Positions 45,190 to 56,300 of a stretch of 64,000 nt of DNA are shown here, piece after piece. The DNA is taken from the NCBI GenBank assembly GCA_964036665.1, contig OZ038527.1, forward strand, positions 9,083,835-9,147,834, written 5' to 3'. Positions within the stretch are counted from its first letter, which is position 1; each line of letters starts with the position of its first letter. Source of the stretch: Gordius sp. MW1. Its lineage: Eukaryota; Nematomorpha; Gordioida; Gordea; Gordiidae. Below the pieces are notes generated by a model. It ran no database searches. It was not told where the DNA came from and was given only the letters and a program-made list of their open reading frames with translations. Both the position numbers and the translations under genes were made by a program.

Positions 45190-45800
45190 ATTTGCCCCCC
45201 CCCCTAATTTTTTAACCTCTTTCTCACCAGGGGGGAGGGGGGGGGGGTGTTTTGCCCCCCCCCCACACCCCCCCCCCCCCCTTATTTTTTAACCTCTTTC
45301 TCACCAGAGGGAAGGGGGGGGTGTTTTGCCCCCTCCCCTATTTTTTACGCTTTTTCTCACCAGGGGCGGTGTTCACCAGGGGGGGGGGGGTGTTTTGCCC
45401 CCCCCCCCCTAATTTCTTATCCTCTTTCTGAAAAGAGGGCAGGGGGGGGGGGGGTCTTTTGCCCCCCCCCTAATTTTTTATCCTCTTTCTGACCAGGGGG
45501 GGTGTTTTGCCCCCTCCCCTTTTTTTTACGCTTTTTCTCACCAGGGGGGGTGTTCATCAGGAGGGGGGTTTGCCCCCCCCCTCATTTTTTATCCTCTTTC
45601 TGACAAGAGGTCAGGGGGGGGGGTCTTTTGCCCCCCCCCCTAGTTTTTTATCCTCTTTCTGACCAGGGGGGGTGTTTTGCCCCCTCCCCTTATTTTTTAT
45701 CCTCTTTTTTACCAGTGGGCCTTCCCTGATTTTTACCCTGATTCTTAACCGGGGGTAGGAGAGGGGGGTCATTTGCCCCCCCCCCCCGATTTTTTACAAC
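45190..45800 (+). repeat. G/C-tract minisatellite, left arm
   Basis: Units of about 50-60 bp: a poly-G run, TGTTTTGCCCCC, then AATTTTTTA(T/A)CCTCTTTCT or ACGCTTTTTCTCACCAGG. About ten variable copies. Open frames through it are repeat by-products. Confidence 0.88.
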
Positions 45801-46140
45801 TCAGATGCGTGATAATTGCCCTAACAATTGTCAATTTTCAAGCTAATTCAATTTTTTAAACGTTAATCTAGTGGGGAAAAATTAGCTAAAACACAAATTA
45901 TATTTTGTTAACTTAGATGAGTGATAATTGTTGTAATTGTCAATTTTCTAGCTAATTTAATTTTTAAACGTTAATCTAGTGGTAAAAAATTATCTAAAAC
46001 ACAAATTATATTTTGTTAACTTAGATGAGTGATAATTGTTATAATTGTCAATTTTCTAGCTAATTTAATTTTTTAAACGTTAATCTAGTGGTAAAAAATT
46101 ATCTAAAACACAAATTATATTTTGTTAACTTAGATGAGTT
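45797..46140. repeat. 108-bp tandem repeat, three copies
   Basis: Units begin AACTTAGATGAGTGATAATT at about 45797, 45910 and 46018, with a partial start at 46127. They run to CACAAATTATATTTTGTT. This is the unpaired centre of the foldback. Confidence 0.85.
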
Positions 46141-46154
46141 ACAAAACCCTAACC

Positions 46155-46800
46155 CTAGTGGGGGGGGGCAAAACACCCCCCCCCCCCCTCCCCTCTGGTC
46201 AAAATAAGGATAAAAAATAAGGGGGAGGGGCAAAACATCCCCCCCCCCCCCCTCCCCCTGGTGAGAAAGAGGATAAAAAATAAAGGGGGGGGGGCAAAAC
46301 AGCCCCCCCTTCCCCCTGGTGAGAAAAAGCGTAAAAAATAAGGGGGGGGGCAAAACACCCCCCCCCCCCCCTCCCCCCTGGTGAGAAAAAGCGTAAAAAA
46401 TAGTAGGGGGGTGGCAAAACACCCCCCTCCTCTCTGGTCAAAATAAGGATAAAAAATAAGGGGGGGGGGGCAAAACCCCCCCCCCCCTACCCCTGGTGAG
46501 AAAGAGCGTAAAAAATTAGGGGGGGGGGGGCAAAACACCCCCCCCCCCCCCCCTCCCCCCTGGTGAGAAAGAAGATAAAAAATAAGGGGGGGGGGCAACA
46601 CACCCCCCCTCCCCTCTCGTTAAAAAGAGGATAAAAAATAAGGGGGGGGGGGCAAAACACCCCCCTCACCCCTGGTAAGAAAGAGGATAAAAAATTAGGC
46701 CCCTCCCTCCCCCCTGGTGAGAAAGAGGATAAAAAATTAGGCCTGCCCCCCCCCTCCCCCCTGGTGAGAAAGAGGATAAAAAATTAGGGGGGGGGGCAAA
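46155..46800 (-). repeat. G/C-tract minisatellite, right arm (inverted)
   Basis: Reverse complement of the 45190-45800 units: GAGAAAGAGGATAAAAAAT, poly-G, GGCAAAACACCCCC. About twelve copies, so the two arms can pair over more than 600 bp. Confidence 0.88.
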
Positions 46801-47381
46801 ATAACGGGACAAATTTATAATATATTTAAATTTTTTAATACCATTTTTGTATTAATAAATGATTGAAAAATATTGATTAGCATTATATGGCAGCTACCAA
46901 CTCTAATAGTAAGCTAAAATTGAATTTGCTAAAAACCATGTTTAGTTTAAAACGAGCCTGCTCAATACCACGGTTATATCAATCCTATCTGCCAAATGCC
47001 CGGTTACTTACATCTCTTACAACCAAGCAACCATGGTTGCCAGTGATAGCAACCGGGTTATTAAGCAGCATGATGCTGGTTATGATGATGGTAATGGGCG
47101 AGATGTATGCTACTACCATAGGTTATGGTAGTAGCATTTTGGCATTTTAACAACACTACTGTGAACCCTAATTTAAACGAGTTTTTAATAGGCATTTTTT
47201 ACAATCTTGAAAGTTACAAATTATCTTTAATTTAAAAATATCAATAGGTAAATAAACATAAATAAATGCTTTTAAAATTATTACATCACTATCTTACTTA
47301 TAAACTTAAAAAGAATTATTATTAATAATAGATACTATTGTTTGTTTTTTATTGATATAATATGCTTATTTTGTATTATAG

Positions 47382-47470
47382 AAGGGGCCGACCTTCCTAC
47401 TGAAGATTATCTAGATATGGCGATGAAGGAGTATGCCTTTAAAAAACAAAGAAGACGGTTACTTTCTTAA
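47382..47470 (+). pseudogene. Exon-like fragment in the outer element
   Basis: After a plausible acceptor (ttgtattatag) the frame reads EGADLPTEDYLDMAMKEYAF then KKQRRRLLS and a stop. It looks like the last exon of a protein gene, perhaps the C-terminus of the transposase of the outer element. The family is not recognised and no upstream exon was found. Confidence 0.35.
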
Positions 47471-47655
47471 AAGAACACTTGCCCGTTAAAATATTACATG
47501 TATTTATTTAATGACTAAGCGTGTATGTATCTATATATCATTTATATCACCAATAAAAATCAGTAAATATTATACAAAATGGCTTAGCAATTAAAAAAAT
47601 TTTTACCCCCCCCCCCTTCCCGGAGCATTTTATTTGAAAGAAACCCTGCTTAATA

Positions 47656-48700
47656 GTGTCGCACCTTAGCATATGGAGGCAGTCAAAAACTGTAAGATGT
47701 GTTGGGATGATAAATCCTAAAATAGGCATTGAAAGCTTAGTGTCTAAAAGTGAAGAAATTGGCGCCTAGCAAAGATGCGATAATATTGTATATTAAACTA
47801 ATGACTAAAATACTTTGCGTAGAAGTCGGACATCTAAATTTTGATTTACAATTTTTTGAGGGAGATAATAATTTCATTATGTCATACTTATACAGAGTAC
47901 GTTCTGTTTTTAACAGCTGGAAGAACAACTTTTAATGGAAATTTTGAGTTAGTAAAAAATTTAAAGTCAATTTAGATAATGTACACAACTTTGCGTTAGA
48001 GGTGCATTTTAATAAAATAGCTGGTAAATTGATGATAAGGAAGATTTTATTTTTGGATAAATTTATATTAATCAAAATTCAATTTGGGATGCTAGTAAGA
48101 TATTTGTTGTTCACTGATAGAGTATAGGCTGGTTTCTATTATAAGAATTGTACATACATGCTGGTAGAAATGACGGCATATAAACGGGGCAAGGATTTAC
48201 TTCTAAGCTTATGCATCGATAGCAATTTTATGGCCATAGCAACGAGCGGGGCCGTCTTTCCTATATGTTCGAATTTTGTAATTTTTTACTGGGTGTATAG
48301 TTGATTCAGGGCGCGTTATAATAGTGGTCCTCAAAATAAACAATTGCTACGAGTTACAACAATTATTTTATTGAAACAAAAGCCACTCACACGTTAAAAG
48401 GGAGTGAAACGGTTATTAAATCAATGCCCTATGCACAATATTTTACTCAAGCATCTTAAATAAAAGAGGCAACAGATTTAAATGTATTTAGCCAAATTCT
48501 ACACAACGTGAATGAAAAAAAGTTGACATTCACTAACAGACTGCCTTTAATGTTGTTCCCTAAAAATTAATATACTATTTTAAACTAAATTAAATTTTTT
48601 AAGTAATAATTTTTATAATAAAAATTAATTAAAATTGTTTATTACAACAATAGAAATCTAATAATAAATGTTAATTTTCTTGTAGATTTTGCTTTTTTGT
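47656..48700. other. AT-rich spacer
   Basis: No supported gene; short frames at 47737-47935 overlap on opposite strands without domain signal. Confidence 0.4.
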
Positions 48701-48878
48701 TAAATATAATATATATTTACAAAATTATAGGGGCCCGGGTTATATATCACGCTTTGAATTATTTGACCAGGCTACTACCCAAAAAAACGCAGATGGGCCG
48801 GCCGGGCTCGGCTAGCTTTAAAGGCAAGCCAAGATACCAAGATGGTCAAGCCCCGTCTTCGCCATCTAGGTAGTGTTT

Positions 48879-48939
48879 AGCGTTGAGTGGCTAGTCTTTC
48901 GATTCGCTCTTCAGCTGATTCGTTAGCTCGTGAAGTTGT
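48879..48939 (-). repeat. Inverted partial copy of the 69-bp unit
   Basis: A reversed unit (AGCGTTGAGTGGCTAGTC..CTCGTGAAGTTGT) sits 31 bp before the head of the direct array, so the start of the array can form a hairpin. Confidence 0.85.
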
Positions 48940-48970
48940 CCCTGAATGCATCTATAAGTTAATAAAAATA

Positions 48971-49822
48971 AGACTAGCCACTCAACGCTTACGAGCCACA
49001 ACTTCACGAGCTACCGAATCAGCTGAAGAGCGAATCGAAAGACTAGCCACTCAACGCTTACGAGCCACAACTTCACGAGCTACCGAATCAGCTGAAGAGA
49101 GAATCGAAAGACTAGCCACTATACGCTTACGAGCCACAACTTCACGAGCTACCGAATCAGCTGAAGAGCGAATCGAAAGACTAGCCAATAAACGCTCACG
49201 AGCCACAACTTCACGAGCTACCGAATCAGCTGAAGAGCGAATCGAAAGACTAGCCACTCAACGCTTACGAGCCACAACTTCATGAGCTACCGAATCAGCT
49301 GAAGAGCGAATCGAAAAACTAGCCACTCAACGTTCACGAGCCACAACTTCACGAGCTACCGAATCAGTTGAAGAGCGAATCGAAAGACTAGCCACTCAAC
49401 GCTTACGAGCCACAACTTCACGAGCTACCGAATCAGCTGAAGAGCGAATCGAAAGACTAGCCAATAAACGCTCACAAGCCACAACTTCACGAGCTACCGA
49501 ATCAGCTGAAGAGCGAATCGAAAGACTAGCCACTCAACGCTTACGAGCCACAACTTCACGAGCTACCAAATCAGCTGAAGAGCGAATCGAAAGACTAGCC
49601 ACTAAACGCTTACGAGCCACAACTTCACGAGCTACCGAATCAGCTGAAGTGCGAATCGAAAGACTAGCCACTCAACGCTTACGAGCCACAATTTCACTAG
49701 CTACCGAATCAGCTAAAGAGCGAATCGAAAGACTAGCCACTCAACGCTTACGAGCCACAACTTCACGAGCTACCGAATCAGCTGAAGAGCGAATCGAAAA
49801 ACTAGCCACTAAACGCTCACAA
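48971..49822 (+). repeat. 69-bp tandem array encoding 23-residue STPR-like repeats
   Basis: About 12.3 copies of a 69-bp unit (AGACTAGCCACTCAACGCTT at each start), nearly identical. 69 = 3 x 23, so the plus frame stays in register, each repeat reading AEERIERLATQRLRA then TTSRATES. This agrees in length and pattern with the score-and-three peptide repeat (STPR) known from the silkworm DNA-binding protein FMBP-1. The frame from 48887 is open to 49852 except for one nonsense codon (CGA to TGA) at 49283-49285. The reverse strand is also open over several units. No start codon, promoter or flanking domain is evident, so whether it is a gene, a gene relic or pure satellite is undecided. Confidence 0.8.
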
Positions 49823-50011
49823 ATTATATTTGATATAATCTTAATCTATTGAAATTTATCTATAAGATGATATATATTCTGCTAATACACCCGGGTAAAA
49901 CAACGTTTGCCGGGTTCAACTAGTCTAATATATATTTACAAAATTACGAGACTATAGCGCATTTAGCGCATGCATTTTTACGTGACAAAAATCTGGCTCT
50001 TTTGTCTAATT

Positions 50012-50267
50012 GTGAACCGGTCAAAGTCGCAGAAAAAAAGCAGCAGAATTAGTCAGAACTGGTCAGATCAAGATTGGTCAGTAGGGTTAGGGCTAGGGTT
50101 AGTGTTTTAGGTCAGCGTTTTAGGTTCGGGTAAGGGTTAGGGTTAGATGCACATCAAATTCCTTCCCCATTTGAGATTTAATTCTAATATATTGATTATC
50201 TAAAATCTTGATCTGACCAGGTCTGACCAATCCTGCTGCTTTTTTTCTGCGACTTTGACCCCGATTC
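50012..50267. mobile_element. MITE with perfect 8-bp TSD just upstream of the JMJD6 start
   Basis: Inverted ends share GGTCAAAGTCGCAGAAAAAA and GGTCAGATCAAGATT (left 50019-50076; right, inverted, 50202-50260). Flanked by gtctaatt at 50004-50011 and 50268-50275. The centre carries TTAGGG-like repeats (50083-50150: GGGTTAGGGCTAGGGTTAG and GGGTTAGGGTTAG). The element end lies 39 bp before the start codon at 50307. Confidence 0.85.
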
Positions 50268-50306
50268 GTCTAATTTTTGATGAAAAGCCTTTAATTTAAA
50301 TGTCAT

Positions 50307-50358
50307 ATGGATCGAGTAATAAAAAAAGTCAACCGCTCTAAGCGTGAAGTTAGAAGTG
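50307..50358 (+). CDS. JMJD6: JMJD6 exon 1
   Basis: [17 protein letters not shown], a short basic start like the family's. Donor G|gtatgt; the intron is only 42 bp and ends in a T-rich tttttttag. Without splicing the frame stays open, but the spliced form restores the RSELNF..W..NHY match. Confidence 0.8.
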
Positions 50359-53300
50359 GTATGTTTGATTTTTATCTAATTAAGGTAATTATTTTTTTAG
50401 AGCTTAATTTTCCGGGCGGCTGGAGTTTTAATCATTACGCAGATAAGTTTAACCCATTAAAATCAATCAATGACACATGTGAAAGAGCTGATGGTCGATT
50501 TTTAAGCAAAGAAGAATTTATTGAAAAATTCGAAAAACCAAATAAACCTGTTGTTTTGACTCATTTAACGGATAATTGGCTAGCTCAACAGAAATGGTCC
50601 CCAGAAGTAATCTTTATATAATCATGGTGATCATTTATATATACATAGATATTGAACACTTTTATAAAAGCACCTTAATAGAACATAATTAAGAAATATT
50701 TATATATATAATACTATTCATCACCTTTACATTTTTATTATAAAATTAAAATAGATTTTAGCACTACACACAATTAAGATAACCTTAAGTGTCTAGACAT
50801 TTTGGAAATTTTTATAAATATATTAATTATCTTTACTATTCTATTAAAAAGCCTTAAAATTTAACTCAAAAACTTTATTGTTTTGTATAATGTTGTTAAA
50901 GTCTCCTAAAAATATCTAGGTTCAGTTTATCATTCCAGACTTCAAAAAAAACTCAATCAATTAATTGTTCCTAATTTAAAAAAACAAGTATTACGTCCTT
51001 TTTAAAAAATTCTTTACATTAATATGTTATTCAAGGTTTGCCAATATACAATTTTTTTATCTCCAAAGTAGTTCAAATAGTTTTTACAATTTTATAAAGG
51101 CTCATTTTGAAAAAGGCTTGAATTAAATTAAAGCTGTTATTGGAATTGACAAATTTACAATAGTTTTGTTTTATTATTAATGGTATCTTGATCAAAGATT
51201 TCTAATGTCATTCCTTATCTTGTCTTAAATATGAGAAGCCTTAATTACTGATATTTTTGTTGGACATATCTCAGTTTGCTTGTTAATGAGGGTCAATACT
51301 AGAAGCTTAACTTTCTTTAAATTCAAATATTAAAGCTTAAAAATTTGAGTTTTACATCTAGATTACTTAAATCTTTGCATTTTTGAGCCCTTAAAGGCCA
51401 TATTTTAACAATAGGTTTGTATTTAGGCATTTATAGGTTAGACCAAATGTTTGATTATTTTCTTGTGTATACTTTTATTTGTTCATATCATTGAAGCAAA
51501 AAGTTATATAAATATTATTTTATAATTTAAGAATAGCACTATTTATTTTAAAAAATTGACATCAATAAGCTACAACGCAAAAAAAATTGAGGTAGCAAAA
51601 ATCATTAATCTTAATGCATTTTTTTTTTTTATAAAAACGATTAATTTCTATTTATAAATGATAATTAAACTTTAATATTTGGTTATTTATTATTTGTTAT
51701 TTATTTAAATCCTGCTGAAAACTTTAGTCATTAGGCTACAATTTTAATGCCTCACCATCTTATAGTAATGGTGTGATAATGAAATCGTCCCATCATTGAC
51801 GACTTTTTTAATTTTTATTTTTAACAGATAAATTTTAAAAGGCGCATCAATTCTTACCGGCCAAAATCCATCACAGCATTTTATAAAACTACCATGATAT
51901 TGGACCTACAAATCTACCATTATTTTCAGTCTAATAAATAAAAGAATTAGCCATAGAACAATTTATCCATAAAAAATTATTATAACTCCACCGAAATTCA
52001 TTAGTATCCTTTATTTAAATAACGAGAGATATTTATAAAATTATAATAAATGAGACTCACCTTAAAGAGGAGACATGTTAATAGTTTCGAATTCATAAGT
52101 ATTGAAATTTTTCAGTGTATAATATGTTATAAACATATATTTTATATTCCATAAAATCAAAATTACAAAGCTAGTCATTTAAGCGTTTTCCTTTGCCTTA
52201 AAACTATTTAGTTCCTGCGAATTCATTTTCAAAGGTATCTAGTGCAATTCCTCGAAAAAAGGTTTTAACAGCTCTGGTTTTAAATGATAAAAGCATAACA
52301 TATTAGTTTGATGTGTTTTTTTTATATATGGCGTCATCTTATAATTAAAAAATGCGTGTTCCAACCATATTTCTCTTGGGCGTAGCCCCTGCCACCCCCC
52401 TCTAAATCCAGAAATCCTTAAAAATTTAATATAAATATGGCTAAAATTTTAAAAAATTATCATTATTGCCCCTCCTTAAATCATTATTGCCCCCCTCTAA
52501 TCCCAACGCTGGCTACGCCCATGTTTCTATCTAAACTTATTTTGATATTTAACTTTTTACATTATAATTTTTAAGCTTATACTTAATATTATCTTTAAGC
52601 TAAGTTTTTCGTAGATACTCTCCTTAATAATGTATGAGATCATTCCAATAACTCCCAACACCTGATTGCAACTAGGCACTGGCTAAGCTTAGCCAACACA
52701 TGCATCCACAGCGTCTTTTGACGTGTTTTTTCAAAACAACTCGAAATTTGTAACATTGTGTCATTGACTCTAAGCCATACATGAGCGTTAATTAAAGTAT
52801 CAGAAAAAAGTTTTTTAGTTTAGCGTTTAGAGATAGTTATATTGTGATTGCTGAGAGTGAAGATTTACACTATGTTAACCTTGATGAATAGTTGTCATTT
52901 TTCTTACACTTTCGCACATAACAACGCTCTTACCCCATCGCGCGTTTCTTTACCTCTCCCAAGCTTAGATGTTCGCCTCTTGATTTTAGCATTGATTTTT
53001 TTAAACTTTTTTCAGGGTCTTTTTCGCATCTATGCATCCTATGGATCAATTGCTTTTCCTAGAAGGTTGATGCGCTATTTTATAGATTTTTTTAGACTTT
53101 TTGAGGAATCGCTTGTATCAAGTCATAAATATTTCCAACGTTTCTCAAAAAAGGGATTCCGGTCAAGCTTTTAGCATGTTAAGTTAAACTTTTACATTAG
53201 TAGATCTAGCCTTATTTAGGTTTGGCATTTAAAAAAGCTTTGCAGAATTAACATTAGAAAACGGCGAGCTGAATATCAAATGATAGTATCTTCAATAATT

Positions 53301-56300
53301 ATGAAGTCGTTCTCTAATTTTGCTACGATGATATAAGACAAATTAGGCACATGAGCAGGAATTTTTGATATTTTTGCTTTAAATTTACTAATTTATTCAA
53401 AATGATTGATTTTATGGTAGAAATTGGTGAAGAAGTATCGAAATCAAAAGTATAAATGCGGGGAAGATGATGATGGCTATAACGTTAAGCTCAAGATGAA
53501 GTACTACATCCCCTACTGCACACACCTTTGTCACTTGGACGACAGCCCCATGTATATTTTTGATGGCAGTTTTGCTGATGTAATACCATTCATACATATC
53601 TCATTTTTACGAGTTTACATACTCTTTTGACTTTATTTTTTATTTTTTTGCCAATTTGTTTGGGATTTATGTCGGTTATCTAAAATTACCTGGTTCATAA
53701 ATTTGAAGATTTTAAAAAATTAGAGCCTAGATTTTTTTGCGAAAGGTATGGATACTTATAATTTTGTGACTAAATAATGCTATGTTAGTAAATATGAAAT
53801 AAATTAAAATTAACAAATAGAGCATAAAAATTGGCTCCTAAATGACGTCTTTTCATATTATTTTCCAGGCTCGCTCAATACAAAAATGTATAAAATATTA
53901 AAATTCTTTTTATATATCGAAGAAATTTCAGCAATTGTTCACTCTTAGCTTAGAATATAGTAAATTTTAATTTGTGTGCAAACGACCCCAGATTTTTCCG
54001 TTTTCAATTGATCAAAAAGCAAAACATTTATAAATAATGTATGCTAGCAAGCTAAGAAGCAGTCGCTGTTGCAAGATTACGAAGTTCCGAAATACTTTAG
54101 CGAAGATTTGTTCAAGTACACGAGCGAAAGGCGCAGGCCCCCTTATCGTTGGATAGTTATAGGACCGACTCGATCCGGGACTGGGATACACATTGACCCC
54201 TTGGGCACATCTGCTTGGAATGCCTTGGTCAAGGGGCATAAATGGTAACTCAATTTTTTGCAATTTTAATGCATCTGACCTCTTTTATTTCGTTAATTCA
54301 CCCTACTAGCGAAAATTTAGTCTCAAATCATGTGACCATATTGAAATTGAAAATTTTGGCCATGGCAATGTCAATTCATCTGCTGATTTTGAATATTCAG
54401 GATCTGAAGATGACGACTATATAATAATATGATTGTCCATATTAACCTATAAACTAAAATATAATTAATAATATTAAATTAATAAAATTTAATCTTAAGT
54501 ATTCGGAATAGGTAATAGGAAAAAGGAAAAACAGCTGATTAAAAATTATATAAGTCTTTTTTTTTTATAAAAAATTCGGTGCACTTGTATATTTTTATAG
54601 CCATATCCAGCCTATTTTTATCCTTGACTCCTATTTAAATTTGACTTCTGAATAACAATTTAAATTCTGTGTCGCATCATAGCGATTTCGATTATGCAAA
54701 AAATCTTTAACCTAAGAACCTCAATAGTTTAATTTTTACTTAATTTATATCGTCAAAACACACCTTTCATTTACCTCAAAGGTGGGATTATAAACTGCTA
54801 CAAGTTTGCTCATACGAATCAATCAAGAAACTTTTAGTCCTCTATAACTATTTAAGCAACTCTACGAATTGTTTTACTTTCTTTATTTATATATATATTT
54901 TAATAATTAATTTGATGTTAGTTTTTTTGTATATATCTTAATTTATCCTTGGTCAAGTGATCATAATTTTTGTACGTCACTAGTCATGGTATTATATATG
55001 ACCCCGTGCTTGATTTTTTTAAGGTGGTGCCTTTTCCCACCCTCCACGCCGAAGCAATTGTTGAAGGTTAAATCGGCAGAGAATAAGAAGAGTAAGGGCG
55101 AAGCCATAACATGGTTCGACGTCATATACCCCCGCACGAAACGACCTGATTGGCCCGGACAATACCCACGGGTATGTGATTATTCTGTGCTTTTATTTCA
55201 TCAATTATTCTTTCTATGTTGCCTACATCTTTGTTTTTAAATTGCTAGGTTTTTGTTCCCTCCCTCCCCCACTCTCAGAGAAAACTTTTATTTTCATGTA
55301 TTAAGTAAAATTTGTTCGAATAATGACTTTGAGCAATTTATATCTATTTATTTTATAATCGACGTCACTTTTGCCAGTTGAAATAGCGATTTTTATGGCA
55401 GTCCATAATGCTTTGCATATTATCTTAAGCTTAGATTTTACTCAAATTTTTAGGCTATCTATATATTCATATGTGGAAAAGTTAGTCCCTTCTGCCTCGA
55501 GCAAACTCTTTATTAACATTAATTTATCGCGAGGATCGTGATATTTTACATTTATAAGAACTTTCACTCAAGGCGAGCACGACTAACCTCTTGGTATATC
55601 GAATATGGCAGTAATAATAATTTACCTTTGTTTTCTATGGACTCGTACCTAAAGATGGAAATTTTGCAAAAACCGGGCGAAACCGTTTTCGTACCTTCGG
55701 GTTGGTGGCACGTGGTTATCAATTTGGATTTCACCGTGGCCGTAACGCAAAATTTTGCTAGCACCACAAATTTTCCCATCGTTTGGGTCAAGACTGTCCG
55801 AGGCAGACCTCGCCTATCCAAAAAGTGGTACGAATCGCTGAAGGTCAGTCATTTATAATTATGACATTGCTTTATTGTCCCGCCCGGCCTATTTTTATTA
55901 GCGTCTTGCACCCATGTTGATGCGTCGTAAAAAATTTGGGCTGTGTTTAGTCGACTTTTGGTTTAACTAAGGCTAGCGGGCGACTTAACGAAAACAGACC
56001 AAAATCCTCTGGTTTATTTTTCAAATTTCGACTAAGCCTTGAGGTCGATTAAACAAAAGCCAGGCATTTTATTTTCAAATTTCGACTAAGCCTTGAGGTC
56101 GATTAAACAAAAGCCAGGCATTTTACAGCATTGGTTGGAATTAGAGGGGAGCAATAATGATTTAGGGCGGGGCAAAATGATCATTTTTTGAAAATTTAGC
56201 CATAATTTTAAGGAATTTTTGGATTTAGAGAGGGGCAGCCGCCCATCCCTGCCCCCCCCCCGGCTACGCCTGAATATATTGTGTGAGGGTCTAATGCAAA

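Larger units (their letters stand above)
44816..47158. mobile_element. Inner hAT-like foldback, 2.3 kb, perfect TSD
   Basis: Ends TAGTGTTGTTAA and TTAACAACACTA, flanked by a perfect 8-bp duplication ctgtgaac (44808-44815, 47159-47166). Arms of about 400 bp (44816-45215 and 46790-47158) are reverse complements. Inside these lie oppositely oriented minisatellite arrays, and in the centre a 108-bp tandem repeat. No transposase. Confidence 0.9.
44558..47649. mobile_element. Outer TIR element with 6-bp TSD, interrupted
   Basis: TIRs GCAGGGTTTCTTTCA (44558) and TGAAAGAAACCCTGC (ending 47649), flanked on both sides by ttaata (44552-44557, 47650-47655). C-tracts lie inside each end. About 750 bp of its own sequence remains outside the nested insertion 44816-47158. 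The TSD length is unusual and the superfamily is not clear. A short exon-like frame lies at 47382-47470. Confidence 0.8.

Noticed and set aside
45247-46669. Gly/Pro/Phe-rich open frames
   Set aside because: Products of the poly-G/poly-C minisatellite arrays.
50083-50150. Chromosome end suggested by TTAGGG-like repeats
   Set aside because: The repeats are few, degenerate and lie inside a MITE with its own TSD, with coding sequence on the far side.
52848-53174. 108-codon plus-strand frame in JMJD6 intron 2
   Set aside because: Starts from a weak start, no recognised motif, and lies inside a well-supported intron; kept only as an intron note.
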